Shown here in pieces: positions 25,792 through 35,068 of a stretch of 41,774 bases of DNA (position 1 is the first letter of the stretch; the number at the start of each line of letters is the position of its first letter). The DNA lies in the NCBI RefSeq assembly GCF_005146945.1, contig NZ_SWMS01000038.1, positions 1 to 41,774 on the forward strand. The letters run 5' to 3'. The notes under the pieces were generated by a model. That model ran no database searches and was not told where the DNA came from. It saw nothing but the letters and a program-made list of their open reading frames with translations. A program made the position numbers and the translations under genes. This stretch comes from Prauserella endophytica. GTDB taxonomy: Bacteria > Actinomycetota > Actinomycetes > Mycobacteriales > Pseudonocardiaceae.

Positions 25792-26177
25792 TACCCGCTA
25801 CACCTCGGCCTCGCGCCGCCAGGTGACCGCGCCCAAGCCGCGGAGCTGCTGCTCGACGCCGCCCGGGTCGTGGTGTTCTGCCTCGACGAGGAGCAGGCGG
25901 TCCGCCACGGGCAAATCGGCACCCGCGAGTACCTCGAGACAGCCGCGCACGCGTACGGCACCACCGCGCCTGAAGCCCGCGCTATGACGCCTGGGTCCGT
26001 CGCCTGCTCGGCCTCGACGACGGGCCGTTGCCTCCGGCCTCGTGGAACGGGGAGAAGGAAAGGTTCGAGTTGCCGGGTGGCCGACAGCCCCGGGGGCGGG
26101 AGCAGATGCTGTGCGCCACAGCCGAGTTGGGGGCGAGTGCGCGGATGACGGCCGGGAACTGCTGCCCGTGAAGCGAG
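25792..26177 (+). pseudogene. Frameshifted hypothetical gene
   Basis: No start codon fits. The coding-like reading runs HLGLAPPGDRAQAAELLLDA, VVVFCLDEEQAVRHGQ and REYLETAAHAYGTTAPEA, then moves one base near 25978 and continues YDAWVRRLLGLDDGPLPPAS to a TGA at 26175-26177. A further piece in another frame (NPLVGDIVIGDWRADVPPGG) lies at about 26190-26255. The natural product would be a 120-150 residue protein of unknown family. Confidence 0.45.
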
Positions 26178-26285
26178 GCGACTCCGGAAAATCCGTTGGT
26201 CGGCGACATCGTGATCGGCGACTGGCGCGCCGACGTGCCCCCCGGGGGCCGTCGGCAGCGGCCGAGGCACGGGGCGCGTGCGGGG

Positions 26286-26585
26286 TTAAGCGGTCCAGAT
26301 GATGGTGGCGGGCGTGGTGCCGTCGTCGTCCGGGACGATGGTGATCGTCCAGGCCCAGTCGCATCCCCTGTGCCCGGGTAGTTTGCGGCGGTCGTAGCGC
26401 CGCCCGCAACGCATGACCAGCGGGCGTTCGGGAACCAGCCAGTGGTAAGCCAGCAGCGCGACGTCGACCCACGTGCAGGCACCGCAGCAGGGGGACGTGA
26501 GCACGGTGTACCGGGTTCCGGCGCGGTGCCGGATGACGGCGGGTTCGGTGGTGGCCTCGCCGCGCCGATAGGTACGGCGGGTCAT
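26286..26585 (-). CDS. Small protein with Cys pair, 99 residues (unknown)
   Basis: Starts at ATG 26585, overlapping the stop of the gene before it (ATGA). A basic N-terminus (MTRRTYRRGE) is followed by YTVLTSPCCGACTWVDVALLAYHW with a CCGAC cluster and a later cysteine pair (CGRR...GCDWAW). Four or five cysteines suggest a small zinc-binding fold. It runs opposite to the broken plus-strand genes and belongs with the next gene in a two-gene unit. Family not recognised. Confidence 0.55.
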   Translation of the reverse strand: MTRRTYRRGEATTEPAVIRHRAGTRYTVLTSPCCGACTWVDVALLAYHWLVPERPLVMRCGRRYDRRKLPGHRGCDWAWTITIVPDDDGTTPATIIWTA

Positions 26586-26836
26586 TGTTGCCACCGCCGC
26601 TGGACCGTGGCGTGGGTGATCCACGCGGTGCGGATGTCCTCGATCAGCGCACCGGTGTCCCGGTCGCGCACGCTGATCAACGACCCCAGTCCGATCACGG
26701 CACCGGATACGCGACGGGGTACGCCGGGGTGCAGGTGGGCATCGGGGATCACGGCCGACACGATGAGCTCGTCGTCGCCGACGGTTCCGCGCAGCACTGC
26801 CCGCAGCAGCGGCAACGAATAGGGCGGGATGTGCAT
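26582..26836 (-). CDS. Small protein, 84 residues (unknown)
   Basis: ATG 26836 is chosen because GAAGGAAGG lies upstream; a longer frame from 26866 lacks one. The sequence is beta-rich and well balanced: MHIPPYSLPLLRAVLRGTVG, LIVSAVIPDAHLHPGVPRRV, SLISVRDRDTGALIEDIRTA. The RDRDTGALIEDI strand-turn-helix hints at a compact barrel-like domain, with no catalytic motif visible. Translationally coupled to the 99-residue gene. A hairpin lies upstream at 26894-26927. Confidence 0.55.
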   Translation of the reverse strand: MHIPPYSLPLLRAVLRGTVGDDELIVSAVIPDAHLHPGVPRRVSGAVIGLGSLISVRDRDTGALIEDIRTAWITHATVQRRWQQ

Positions 26837-26893
26837 GACAGGGCCTTCCTTCGAAGGTTGCGGCAAATGTGTGTGCCGGACGAACCAGCGCGC

Positions 26894-26927
26894 AGGGGCG
26901 CCGCCCCAGAGTGTTGGCGGCGCTCCT
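26894..26927. terminator. 12-bp hairpin between the regulator and the two small genes
   Basis: AGGGGCGCCGCC (26894-26905) pairs with GGCGGCGCTCCT (26916-26927) in 11 of 12 positions, around a ten-base loop. On the minus strand it lies after the stop of the winged-helix gene (26968) and before the start at 26836. It fits a factor-independent terminator without a T-run, or an attenuator between the two units. Confidence 0.6.
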
Positions 26928-26967
26928 ACGCACGGGTAGCAAGTTGGTGTCGGTGGCCCAGGGGTGG

Positions 26968-27978
<1,011 letters not shown>

Positions 27979-28119
27979 GACGAACTCCATGTGTGTTGGT
28001 GCGAAATGGGATGGTCATGCCCCGGCCGGGGCGCGGCCCGCCGGTGCGCATCCGGTCGTTCGGGCTACACGACTATGGACGCTTCGTCACCGCCTCCATG
28101 TCAAGCGATTCGTCAAACA

Positions 28120-28131
28120 AGACACGTGTCT
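28120..28131. promoter_or_regulatory. 12-bp perfect palindrome upstream of the two-winged-helix gene
   Basis: AGACACGTGTCT is a perfect palindrome in the 221-base gap between the NlpC/P60 gene and the start at 27978. A related CACGAGACACGTG overlap on the minus strand and a TTGACA-like box nearby (28099-28104, minus strand) suggest a promoter-operator. The gene's own product is the first candidate to bind it. The AT-rich stretch at 28188-28210 is probably transcript-end sequence of the upstream gene. Confidence 0.45.
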
Positions 28132-28199
28132 CGTGTAGACATACGGCCGCACCACGGCGGCACGCCTCCGTTTCAGCGGAGAACGTTGATCAATTTTAA

Positions 28200-29180
28200 T
28201 TAGTTTAATTGTGTGGGTCGAGTAGCGCCCGCGTAATCGTCTCCGGGATAGCGGTAGTTGCCGATCTGCACAGGTTGGTCGAATGTCGGAGCGTGCACCA
28301 TCTTGCCTGCTCCGATGTACAGGCCGACGTGGTGGATGTTGGTTGCGGTGCCGTAGTAGACGAGGTCGCCGGGTAGTAGTGGTTGTCCGTCGGGGACATG
28401 GGGCCCTGCTTGGTATTGTGTGTGTGCGGTGCGCGGCAGATCGATCCCGGCGGCGTCGTAGGCAGCTTTGGTGAGGCCGGAGCAGTCGAAGCCGCTGTGT
28501 CCGTTGTCGGGGCCGTTACCTCCCCAAACATACGGCAGCCCTCTTTGCCCGCACGCGTAGTTGATCGCGGTCATGGCGGCGGCGGTGGGCGCTTGGATGT
28601 TGTTGCAGTCACCGGTTCCGGGAATCGCTGTTGCCGGTGTGCAGTGCACTCCGGATACGGCGGCGACGATGGTGCGCGCCGTTTTTTCGTGCTGTGCGTA
28701 GGCGTTCGGGTATCCCGAGGCCTGGACGGCTTCCGCGGCGTCGTTGACGCTCATCTTCTGCCAGTTCGGTGTGGCCGTGAGGCGTTCGAAGAACTTGGTT
28801 GCCGCGTAGGTGGGTGTGGTGACCTGTTGTGGGGTGCCCCAGCCCATCGAGGGACGTTGCTGGAAAAGTCCCAGGCTGTCGCGGTCGCCGTGGTGCAGGT
28901 TGCGCAGTCGGGATTCCTGCATCGCGGCGGCGATCGCGACTACCCAGCCAGGCTCGGGCACGGCCATCTGTTTGCCGACCGCGACGATGGTGGCGGCGTG
29001 GCGCATCTGTTCGGCGGTCAGGCCCGCCACCGTGCCGGTGGGCGCACCGTCGGGTGTGCAGATCAGCGAACCTGACGAACCGCCGGTGAACGCGCTGACC
29101 ATTCCGGCGATCCCGGCGCCGATGAGGAGGGGGATGGTGAGGATGAGGGCGGCGAGGCCGGCTCCGAGTTTGGTTCCCAT
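28200..29180 (-). CDS. VirB1-like bifunctional cell-wall hydrolase (lytic transglycosylase + NlpC/P60)
   Basis: Encodes 326 residues. One membrane/signal helix (about 7-31) leads outside. The first domain (about 70-175) is of lytic transglycosylase type with catalytic-like Glu89 in AAAMQESRLRN and GLFQQRPSMGWG. The second (about 198-320) is NlpC/P60: Cys233 in GFDCSGLT, His284 in IHHVGLYIG and His296. In conjugative T4SS of Gram-positive bacteria this VirB1-like protein opens peptidoglycan locally for the channel. The gene is the last of the conjugation module on this strand; the next gene upstream is the Replic_Relax protein. An AT-rich stretch lies at its end. Confidence 0.9.
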   Translation of the reverse strand: MGTKLGAGLAALILTIPLLIGAGIAGMVSAFTGGSSGSLICTPDGAPTGTVAGLTAEQMRHAATIVAVGKQMAVPEPGWVVAIAAAMQESRLRNLHHGDRDSLGLFQQRPSMGWGTPQQVTTPTYAATKFFERLTATPNWQKMSVNDAAEAVQASGYPNAYAQHEKTARTIVAAVSGVHCTPATAIPGTGDCNNIQAPTAAAMTAINYACGQRGLPYVWGGNGPDNGHSGFDCSGLTKAAYDAAGIDLPRTAHTQYQAGPHVPDGQPLLPGDLVYYGTATNIHHVGLYIGAGKMVHAPTFDQPVQIGNYRYPGDDYAGATRPTQLN

Positions 29181-29245
29181 CGGTGGGTCGCTCTCCCTTC
29201 CGTGGTGCGTTAGAGCGCCTGGGCGGGTGCTGCCGTGGGGGTTCT

Positions 29246-30337
29246 CTAGTTGTTGTTGCGGGGGACGCGGTTCGGTGTGGCCGGAGGCGGGGTCGGGTTC
29301 GGTGGTGGCAGCCGGTACGGCGAGGCCGCCGCACTGTCACCGGTCTCGCCCTGGTCGTCCGTGGTGGCGGTGTCGGCCGGCGGTGGCAGGCTGGGCCAGG
29401 CGTCGGCGAGGTCGGCGAGGCGGTAGCGCGGGCCGGCGCGGTCGGCGCGGGCTGAGGTCAGCGGCAGCCACACCGCCTCGGCCGGGCTCGGGTGTGGCGA
29501 GGTGGGGTCGAGCAGGTTGGCTGCCGCGGTGGCCACCGGCACCGCGCGGGGGTTGTCGAGGTCGGCGTGGACGCGGGCCAGCGCGGTGCGGGCCCCGGCT
29601 TCGCGGCGGGTGGTGGGCAGCCACACCAGCACCGGTGTCGCGATGCCGGTGGACTCGGCCAGCCGCGCGTATCCGGTGAGTTTGCGGCCGACTTTGGTCA
29701 GGGATTCGGTGCCGGTGTCGAACTCGAGGAACCACTCCACCTCCTCCGCGGTGCCGCCGTCGGTGCGCCAGCGGCCGTAGCCGTCGGGGATGACGAGGTC
29801 GCCGAAGTGGCGGGCGCAGCGGGATTCCGACCACCACGCCACCGGCGCCTCGGTCCGGCTCGCCGCCAGGGTGTGGCGGGTGCGGGCGATCAGCGAGGTG
29901 AAGAAGTCGTTGACACCAACGGTGTGTGCGAGGCGCTGGTTGTGGGCGATGCCCATGACGCGGTCGTGCCGGTAGCCGAGTTCCTTGACCTCCAGGCCGT
30001 GTTCGGCGGCGAGGACTGCCGCCCCGGCGGGGCCGAGAACGTAGTGCATCGGCGCGGATCCGAGTTGCCGGAACGGCTGGAACCGAGACACCGCGCGCCA
30101 GAGGTAGAGATCGCGCAGCCGCTGGCGCGCCGAGCGGCCCGAGGGGAACGCGGCGTCCTGGATCTGGGCGGTGGTCAGGACGCGGTGCTCGTGCAGCAAA
30201 GCAAGAAGCCACTTGTCGCGGGCGGTGAGGCGGGAGGCGAGCATGGCCTGGTGCTCGACCGAACTGGCGGCCCGGCCGGTGCGACGGCCGGGCAGGTGAC
30301 CGCGCAGTATGTGCTGGCGGGTCGTGGTGGTGATCAC
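29246..30337 (-). CDS. Replication-relaxation family protein (Replic_Relax)
   Basis: Encodes 363 residues, GTG start with GGAGAA upstream. The N-terminal third holds a winged helix (RDKWLLALLHEHRVLTTAQI, then RQRLRDLYLWRAVSRFQPF), followed by a segment typical of the family (GLEVKELGYRHDRVMGIAHN, HTVGVNDFFTSLIA) and a conserved acidic part EVEWFLEFDTGTESLTKVGRK that resembles a nuclease-like or DNA-handling core. The tail is Pro/Thr-rich. Such proteins accompany conjugative systems and plasmids in Actinomycetota and are thought to act at the transfer or replication origin. Two DnaA-box-like repeats lie 33-62 bases upstream. Confidence 0.85.
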   Translation of the reverse strand: MITTTTRQHILRGHLPGRRTGRAASSVEHQAMLASRLTARDKWLLALLHEHRVLTTAQIQDAAFPSGRSARQRLRDLYLWRAVSRFQPFRQLGSAPMHYVLGPAGAAVLAAEHGLEVKELGYRHDRVMGIAHNQRLAHTVGVNDFFTSLIARTRHTLAASRTEAPVAWWSESRCARHFGDLVIPDGYGRWRTDGGTAEEVEWFLEFDTGTESLTKVGRKLTGYARLAESTGIATPVLVWLPTTRREAGARTALARVHADLDNPRAVPVATAAANLLDPTSPHPSPAEAVWLPLTSARADRAGPRYRLADLADAWPSLPPPADTATTDDQGETGDSAAASPYRLPPPNPTPPPATPNRVPRNNN

Positions 30338-30369
30338 GGGCGTTCTCCTCGCCAGTGGTGCCCACAGGG

Positions 30370-30399
30370 TGTGGACAAGTGGTCATTAGGTGTGGATAA
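30370..30399. promoter_or_regulatory. Pair of DnaA-box-like repeats, 21 bp apart
   Basis: The minus strand reads TTGTCCACA (30378-30370) and TTATCCACA (30399-30391). The second equals the E. coli consensus DnaA box; the first equals the form common in actinobacteria. Each is part of a longer repeat GGTGTGGAYAAGTG, and they are two helical turns apart. They lie between the Replic_Relax and coupling-protein genes, so this may be part of a replication or transfer origin. Two boxes alone do not prove an origin. Confidence 0.5.
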
Positions 30400-30472
30400 G
30401 TGCTGTGGGCAGTCCGAACTCGGCCCCGGACGGGACCGGCGGCTGCGGCAAGTTCGTTGTGTGGCTCGGTGG

Positions 30473-33025
30473 TTAGGGGCGAGTGCGGCGTGGATCGGTC
30501 TTGGGTGGCCGGGTCGGCGGAACCCGCCGTCCGGTTGGCGCGGACCGTGTCGAGGTGGTGGGCGCGCTGACGTGGGGTGTCGTGTCAGCGTTCGGGGTGG
30601 CGTGTGCGCGGCGCTGTGCCCGCAGGACAGACCGGATTTCCCGTGCCCGCCCGGGTATGGGGTCGGGCAGGGGTGTGGTGGTCATGGTGAAGGGCTCGGT
30701 TTCCTCGCCGTGCACGACGAGGCGGGTGGCGGTGTGGTAGACGCCGAGGTGGGACAGGTCGTGATCGGACAGCCGGGGCGCGGTGTGGCGGGCGAGTTCG
30801 CGGGCGTCCTCGGGGCTGGCGGAGAAGAAGATCTTCGAGCGGGCGTTGGTGGAGATGCCTTCCTTCAGTTCCCGGGTCAGCTGCCCGAGGTGCTGGTGCG
30901 CCAGCGTCATCGAGACCCGGAAGCCACGGGCTTCGGCGAGCATGTCCTCCAGCGGGTACGGCAAATTCAGAAAGTTGTGGCATTCGTCGACCACGAGGCT
31001 GGCGTCGGGACGCAGACGCTGCGGAACGCGGGCACGCGCGGTCGTGGCCTGCCAGGTGCGCGCTACCACCAGCGACCCGACCAGCCGGGTGGTTTCCTCC
31101 CCGAGCGAGCCTTTCGGGATGCGCACCAGGCAGATGCCGCCCTCGTCGAGAACCTGCGCCATGTCCACAGTGGAGCGCCCACCGGCGATAGCTTCTTTCA
31201 CGAAAGGCCGCAACAGAAACGCCCTCAGCTTGTTCATCAACGGCGAGATCACCTGGGAACGGGAACTGTCGGTGAGATCGTCATACCACTGCCAGAACCC
31301 CGTCAGGGCCGGGTCGGTGAGCCCGGCGGTGATCCGGGACCGAAACGCCTCACTGGCCAGAAGTTTCGGCAAGTCAGCCAACGTGGGCACGCCTTCCTGA
31401 GCACGCAGTGTCAGGCACGCGGCGCGCATGAGGTCGTCGGTGCGCGGGCCCCAGAACGCGGAATACACCCGCCGGAACACCGACACCAGGTTGTCGACCT
31501 CACGGTCGGTTTCGCCGCCCTCCAGGGGGTTGAGGATGGGTGGGCGGTGTCGGGAGTCGGCGTCGAAGAGCACCACCCGCTGCGCGGCCGAGCGCGGCAG
31601 CCGGTTGAGGACGTCGGTGACCAGGTCGCCTTTGGGGTCGATCACGACGATCCCGCGGTGGTTGTCGGCGTCGTCGAGGATCATGCTGCCCAGCAGCGTC
31701 GACTTTCCGCTGCCGGTGGCGCCGAGCACGTGGAGGTGGTGGCGGGCGTCGGCGACGCGCAGGCCGACGGGCCGGGCGTGCCCGGAATCGGACTGCCCGA
31801 GCGGTTTGACCTCCGGTCCCGGCGTTGCCACCCCGGGCGGCGGGGCGACCGCTTTGGCGCCCGCGCGTTCGACTCCGGGGATCTCGGCGTCGGTGGGCAG
31901 GTGCGCGATCACCGCCAATTCCGGCACCGACAGCAGGTCCCCGCGATCGAGGCGCCGCTCGGCCATCGCATGGGCGGGGTGGCGCAGGCGGGTGCGGGTG
32001 TAGTGGTTGTGATCGGTGTAGGCAGCGAACGCGGCGGCCAGGGCGTGCGCCCGGCCCCGGGCGGTGTCGCGGGCCTGGCGGGCCAGCTCGTCAGAGGTGT
32101 CGCCGGGCAGGTCGGTGGCAACGGCGTAGCGAATCACGGTCTCGTACTGCGAGCCGCGCTGTTTGCCCACGATGGCCTTGTTCTGGGCGGAGTATTCCAG
32201 CGACAGCTGCGGATCGGTGCTGATCCGCCGCGAGTCGGTGCTCCGGGCGCCGCGGGTGGCGTTCGCGCCCGGGCTGATCGTGTCGAGAATCCGGCCACCG
32301 AGGCGACCCGAGGAACCCTGATGCACTCGGCGGGCTCGGGCCACGCGGCGGCCGGTGACCGGGCGGGCGAGGATCTGCACGCAGGCGCGCTCGTCGCGGC
32401 CCAGGCCCACCGGGGCGCCGAGCAGCCCGCGGATCGGGTCGGCGTCGAACGCCGTGCGGATCGGCAGTGCTTCCGAGCGGGCGAGGCGGAGTTGACCGCC
32501 GACGGTGATCCGCCGCCGCCCGGTCTGCAGGCCGGGGAAGGGGGGCGTGGCGGGGGTGGTGCGGGTGTGGGAGCCGGGCCAGGCGGCTTCGACTGCCCGT
32601 TCTACTAAGGACGGGGGGATGGGGCCTGGGACCCAGAACTGCACGGTGACGCCGTGCTCGCCGAACACGTACTCCATCGCCAGGTGGGGTTGCCCGGCCC
32701 ACCACCGTCGCCAGGCCGGGCGCAGGAGCCCGACGAGGTTGGACCAGACCGCGGCTGCGCCGGCGGGATCGACGGTGGGCGGGGCGAGCACGGTGATCCT
32801 GCGAGCATCGACCTGCAACACGGCGTGGCGACGCGCGCGCCACCAGCGGCGCGCCACGACGACGCCCGCCAGCGTCACAGCCAGGACCGGAACGACGACC
32901 GGCGCCCACACCAGTGCCCACTCACGCAAGGCGGCGAGCAGGTCGAGCGTGGTGCCGCCGGGATCGCGCAGGTAGTCGCCCACCCAGTTCTGCCTCACCG
33001 GCGATGCCGCAGCGCGCGTAGCCAT
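30473..33025 (-). CDS. Type IV coupling protein (VirD4/TraG family)
   Basis: Encodes 850 residues. ATG 33025 has GAAGGGAG upstream; an earlier frame start at 33061 does not. One or two N-terminal membrane helices (about 25-60, ALVWAPVVVPVLAVTLAGVVVA) anchor it. The motor domain has Walker A GATGSGKSTLL near residue 440, DPKGDLVTD about 35 residues further on, and Walker B ASLVVDECHNF near residue 680. The C-terminal tail is basic and disordered. T4CPs bring DNA-relaxase complexes to the channel. The 860-residue size with a long N-terminal region is usual for the actinobacterial TraG-like class. Next on the strand: Replic_Relax. Confidence 0.92.
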   Translation of the reverse strand: MATRAAASPVRQNWVGDYLRDPGGTTLDLLAALREWALVWAPVVVPVLAVTLAGVVVARRWWRARRHAVLQVDARRITVLAPPTVDPAGAAAVWSNLVGLLRPAWRRWWAGQPHLAMEYVFGEHGVTVQFWVPGPIPPSLVERAVEAAWPGSHTRTTPATPPFPGLQTGRRRITVGGQLRLARSEALPIRTAFDADPIRGLLGAPVGLGRDERACVQILARPVTGRRVARARRVHQGSSGRLGGRILDTISPGANATRGARSTDSRRISTDPQLSLEYSAQNKAIVGKQRGSQYETVIRYAVATDLPGDTSDELARQARDTARGRAHALAAAFAAYTDHNHYTRTRLRHPAHAMAERRLDRGDLLSVPELAVIAHLPTDAEIPGVERAGAKAVAPPPGVATPGPEVKPLGQSDSGHARPVGLRVADARHHLHVLGATGSGKSTLLGSMILDDADNHRGIVVIDPKGDLVTDVLNRLPRSAAQRVVLFDADSRHRPPILNPLEGGETDREVDNLVSVFRRVYSAFWGPRTDDLMRAACLTLRAQEGVPTLADLPKLLASEAFRSRITAGLTDPALTGFWQWYDDLTDSSRSQVISPLMNKLRAFLLRPFVKEAIAGGRSTVDMAQVLDEGGICLVRIPKGSLGEETTRLVGSLVVARTWQATTARARVPQRLRPDASLVVDECHNFLNLPYPLEDMLAEARGFRVSMTLAHQHLGQLTRELKEGISTNARSKIFFSASPEDARELARHTAPRLSDHDLSHLGVYHTATRLVVHGEETEPFTMTTTPLPDPIPGRAREIRSVLRAQRRAHATPNADTTPHVSAPTTSTRSAPTGRRVPPTRPPKTDPRRTRP

Positions 33026-33091
33026 AGCGGGACTCCCTTCAAGAAAAGTCGTGCGCGACAAGGAAAGGTCGACAGCTGCGCCGGGGTCCGG

Positions 33092-35062
33092 TCACGTCGG
33101 ATCGAGGTCGACCTGGCCTGCGTCGTCGAACTCGTCACCGTCGAGCTCCGCATCGGTGCCTGTGGCGACGGTGTCGGCTGTGTCGGCGGGGCCGAGGTCG
33201 ATGTAGGCGTCGGCGAGACCGTTGTCGGTGGCGTCGGGGTCCTCCTCGGCGAACCGGGCGAGTTCGGCGGGGTCTGTGGTGATCAGGAAGTTCTCTGTGG
33301 GGGAGGCCAGCGATTCCAACGCCACCCGCTGCGTCCCCGAGCTGAGAAGACCCTGGCCCCGCTCGGCCGAGAGCAGGAACTGCCGCTCTCCGGCGGAGAG
33401 GTCGAAGGTCTCGGCGATCTCGTCGATGGCCTGCGGCGCCTGGCGCAACAAAACCTGGGTGGCCGCGTTGCTCACGATGGCTTTGCCGAGGTCGCTGCTG
33501 AGCACGTCGGCGGTGTCCTGCGTCGCCACGGTCAGGCCCGCCCAGTGTTTGCGGGCGGCTTTGGCCATGCGGAACAGGAACTTCGCGCCTTCGGGCTGCT
33601 GCATCAGCAGCCACGCCTCGTCGACCACCACCAGCCGGGGCCGCCGGGAGGCCGGGTTCGAGACGCGGCGCCAGACGGCGTCGAGCACGAGCAGAGTGCC
33701 GATCGCGCGCACCTCGTCGGGCAGATCCCGCAGGGAGAACACCACGAGGTGCCCGTCCGGGGTGGCGGTGGTGGGCCCGTCGAAGAGGTCGGCGAACGAC
33801 CCGTCGACGAACGGGTGCAACCGGGCGGCCAGATCGGCGGCCACCCGATCACCGCTGTCGCCGGAGGCGGCGAGCACGTCACGCAGATTCCGCAGCAGCG
33901 GCGCCGGGCGCGTCCACGTCCGGGCGTCGTCGGTGATGCCCGCACGGTGGTAGGTGGCGGTGATCGCGGTGTCGAGCACCGCGCGTTCGGCGGCGGTGAC
34001 CTCGGCACCGAAGAGCACGGCCAGGACGGTGTGCAGGAACAGGCTTCGCCGCTTGAGCGCGTCCTGGGGCGCGGTGCGCCGCCCGCGCGCGTCGGTGTGC
34101 ACGGGCAGATCGAAAGGGTTCAGCCGCACCCCGCCCGCGCCGAGGTGCACATAGGTCCCGCCGACCTGAGAAGCGAGGCGGGCGTACTCGTCCTCGGGGT
34201 CGACGACGAACGCCTGCACCCCGTCGGCTGCCCATCCGTCCTCGTCGTCGCCGAGGGCGCGGTAGAGGCTGCGCAGCGTCTCGAGCTTCACGAAATATGA
34301 CTTACCCGCGCCACTGCGTCCGAGGACGACGGAGTTGTAGTTGTCGCAGGCGAACCGGTCCCAGTGCACGAGCCCGGACGAGCCGATGTTGTAGCCGTAG
34401 AGCACCCCGGACGGCGCCGAGGTCGTCGGGTCGGTCGGCGGCAGATCCGGCGAGGTGAACGGATACGCGGCCGACACGGCCGCGGTGTCGAATGTCCTCT
34501 TCAACCCCAACGGGTCCAGCCCGATTGGCAGGGTGCTCACCCAGCCCTGCAACGCCCGGTAGGTCGCGGGTTTGGCGTCGAGCAGCAGCGACGCGCACAG
34601 CGACCGCAGCGCCGAGACTTCCTCGGCGAGCGCGGTCTCGTCGGGTGCGTGCACGGTGAGGTACAGCCCGAATCGGAACAGGCGCCCGTCGCCGCGGGCG
34701 ATGCGCCGGGACAGGTCGGCGGCGTCCTCGGCTGCGGCGTCGAGCTCGGGGTCGTCGAGCCGGTCATGGCGCGCGCTGTGGCGGCGGGACGATTCCAGCT
34801 TGGCGCGCTGCTTGCGCAGTCCGCTGGCGGCGGTGGTCGGATCGACCGGCTGCACATGCACCGATACGTCCAACCGCGCCGGGTAGGTCAGCAGCGGCGC
34901 GAGCCAGCCGGGATAGACCTCCTGCGGATACCCGGTGACCCCGAAGCTCGCGACGAACTCGTTGCCGACCTCCAAGTGCCGCGCGGACACCGACAACGAG
35001 TCGGGGGTAAATGCTTCCGCTCCGGGACAGGCGGCCGGGGCGTGGTGTCTGGTGCGGGCCAT
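33092..35062 (-). CDS. VirB4-like conjugation ATPase
   Basis: Encodes 656 residues. The N-terminal half has the VirB4 substrate-region pattern (SFGVTGYPQEVYPGWLAPLL, then coiled and basic stretches). The C-terminal ATPase has Walker A GRSGAGKSYF (about 248-257), VDPEDEYARL, a Walker B strand RLVVVDEAWLLMQ (about 476-488), and GLTVATQDTADVL. VirB4 powers the conjugation channel and works with the coupling protein. The tail is acidic. Only six bases separate it from the PrgI-like gene upstream. Confidence 0.92.
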   Translation of the reverse strand: MARTRHHAPAACPGAEAFTPDSLSVSARHLEVGNEFVASFGVTGYPQEVYPGWLAPLLTYPARLDVSVHVQPVDPTTAASGLRKQRAKLESSRRHSARHDRLDDPELDAAAEDAADLSRRIARGDGRLFRFGLYLTVHAPDETALAEEVSALRSLCASLLLDAKPATYRALQGWVSTLPIGLDPLGLKRTFDTAAVSAAYPFTSPDLPPTDPTTSAPSGVLYGYNIGSSGLVHWDRFACDNYNSVVLGRSGAGKSYFVKLETLRSLYRALGDDEDGWAADGVQAFVVDPEDEYARLASQVGGTYVHLGAGGVRLNPFDLPVHTDARGRRTAPQDALKRRSLFLHTVLAVLFGAEVTAAERAVLDTAITATYHRAGITDDARTWTRPAPLLRNLRDVLAASGDSGDRVAADLAARLHPFVDGSFADLFDGPTTATPDGHLVVFSLRDLPDEVRAIGTLLVLDAVWRRVSNPASRRPRLVVVDEAWLLMQQPEGAKFLFRMAKAARKHWAGLTVATQDTADVLSSDLGKAIVSNAATQVLLRQAPQAIDEIAETFDLSAGERQFLLSAERGQGLLSSGTQRVALESLASPTENFLITTDPAELARFAEEDPDATDNGLADAYIDLGPADTADTVATGTDAELDGDEFDDAGQVDLDPT

Positions 35063-35068
35063 GGGTGT

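Noticed and set aside
29492-32608. Very long plus-strand open frame of 1038 codons
   Set aside because: It lies antisense to the Replic_Relax and coupling-protein genes; Gly/Arg/Val-rich translation is the usual shadow of high-GC coding DNA.
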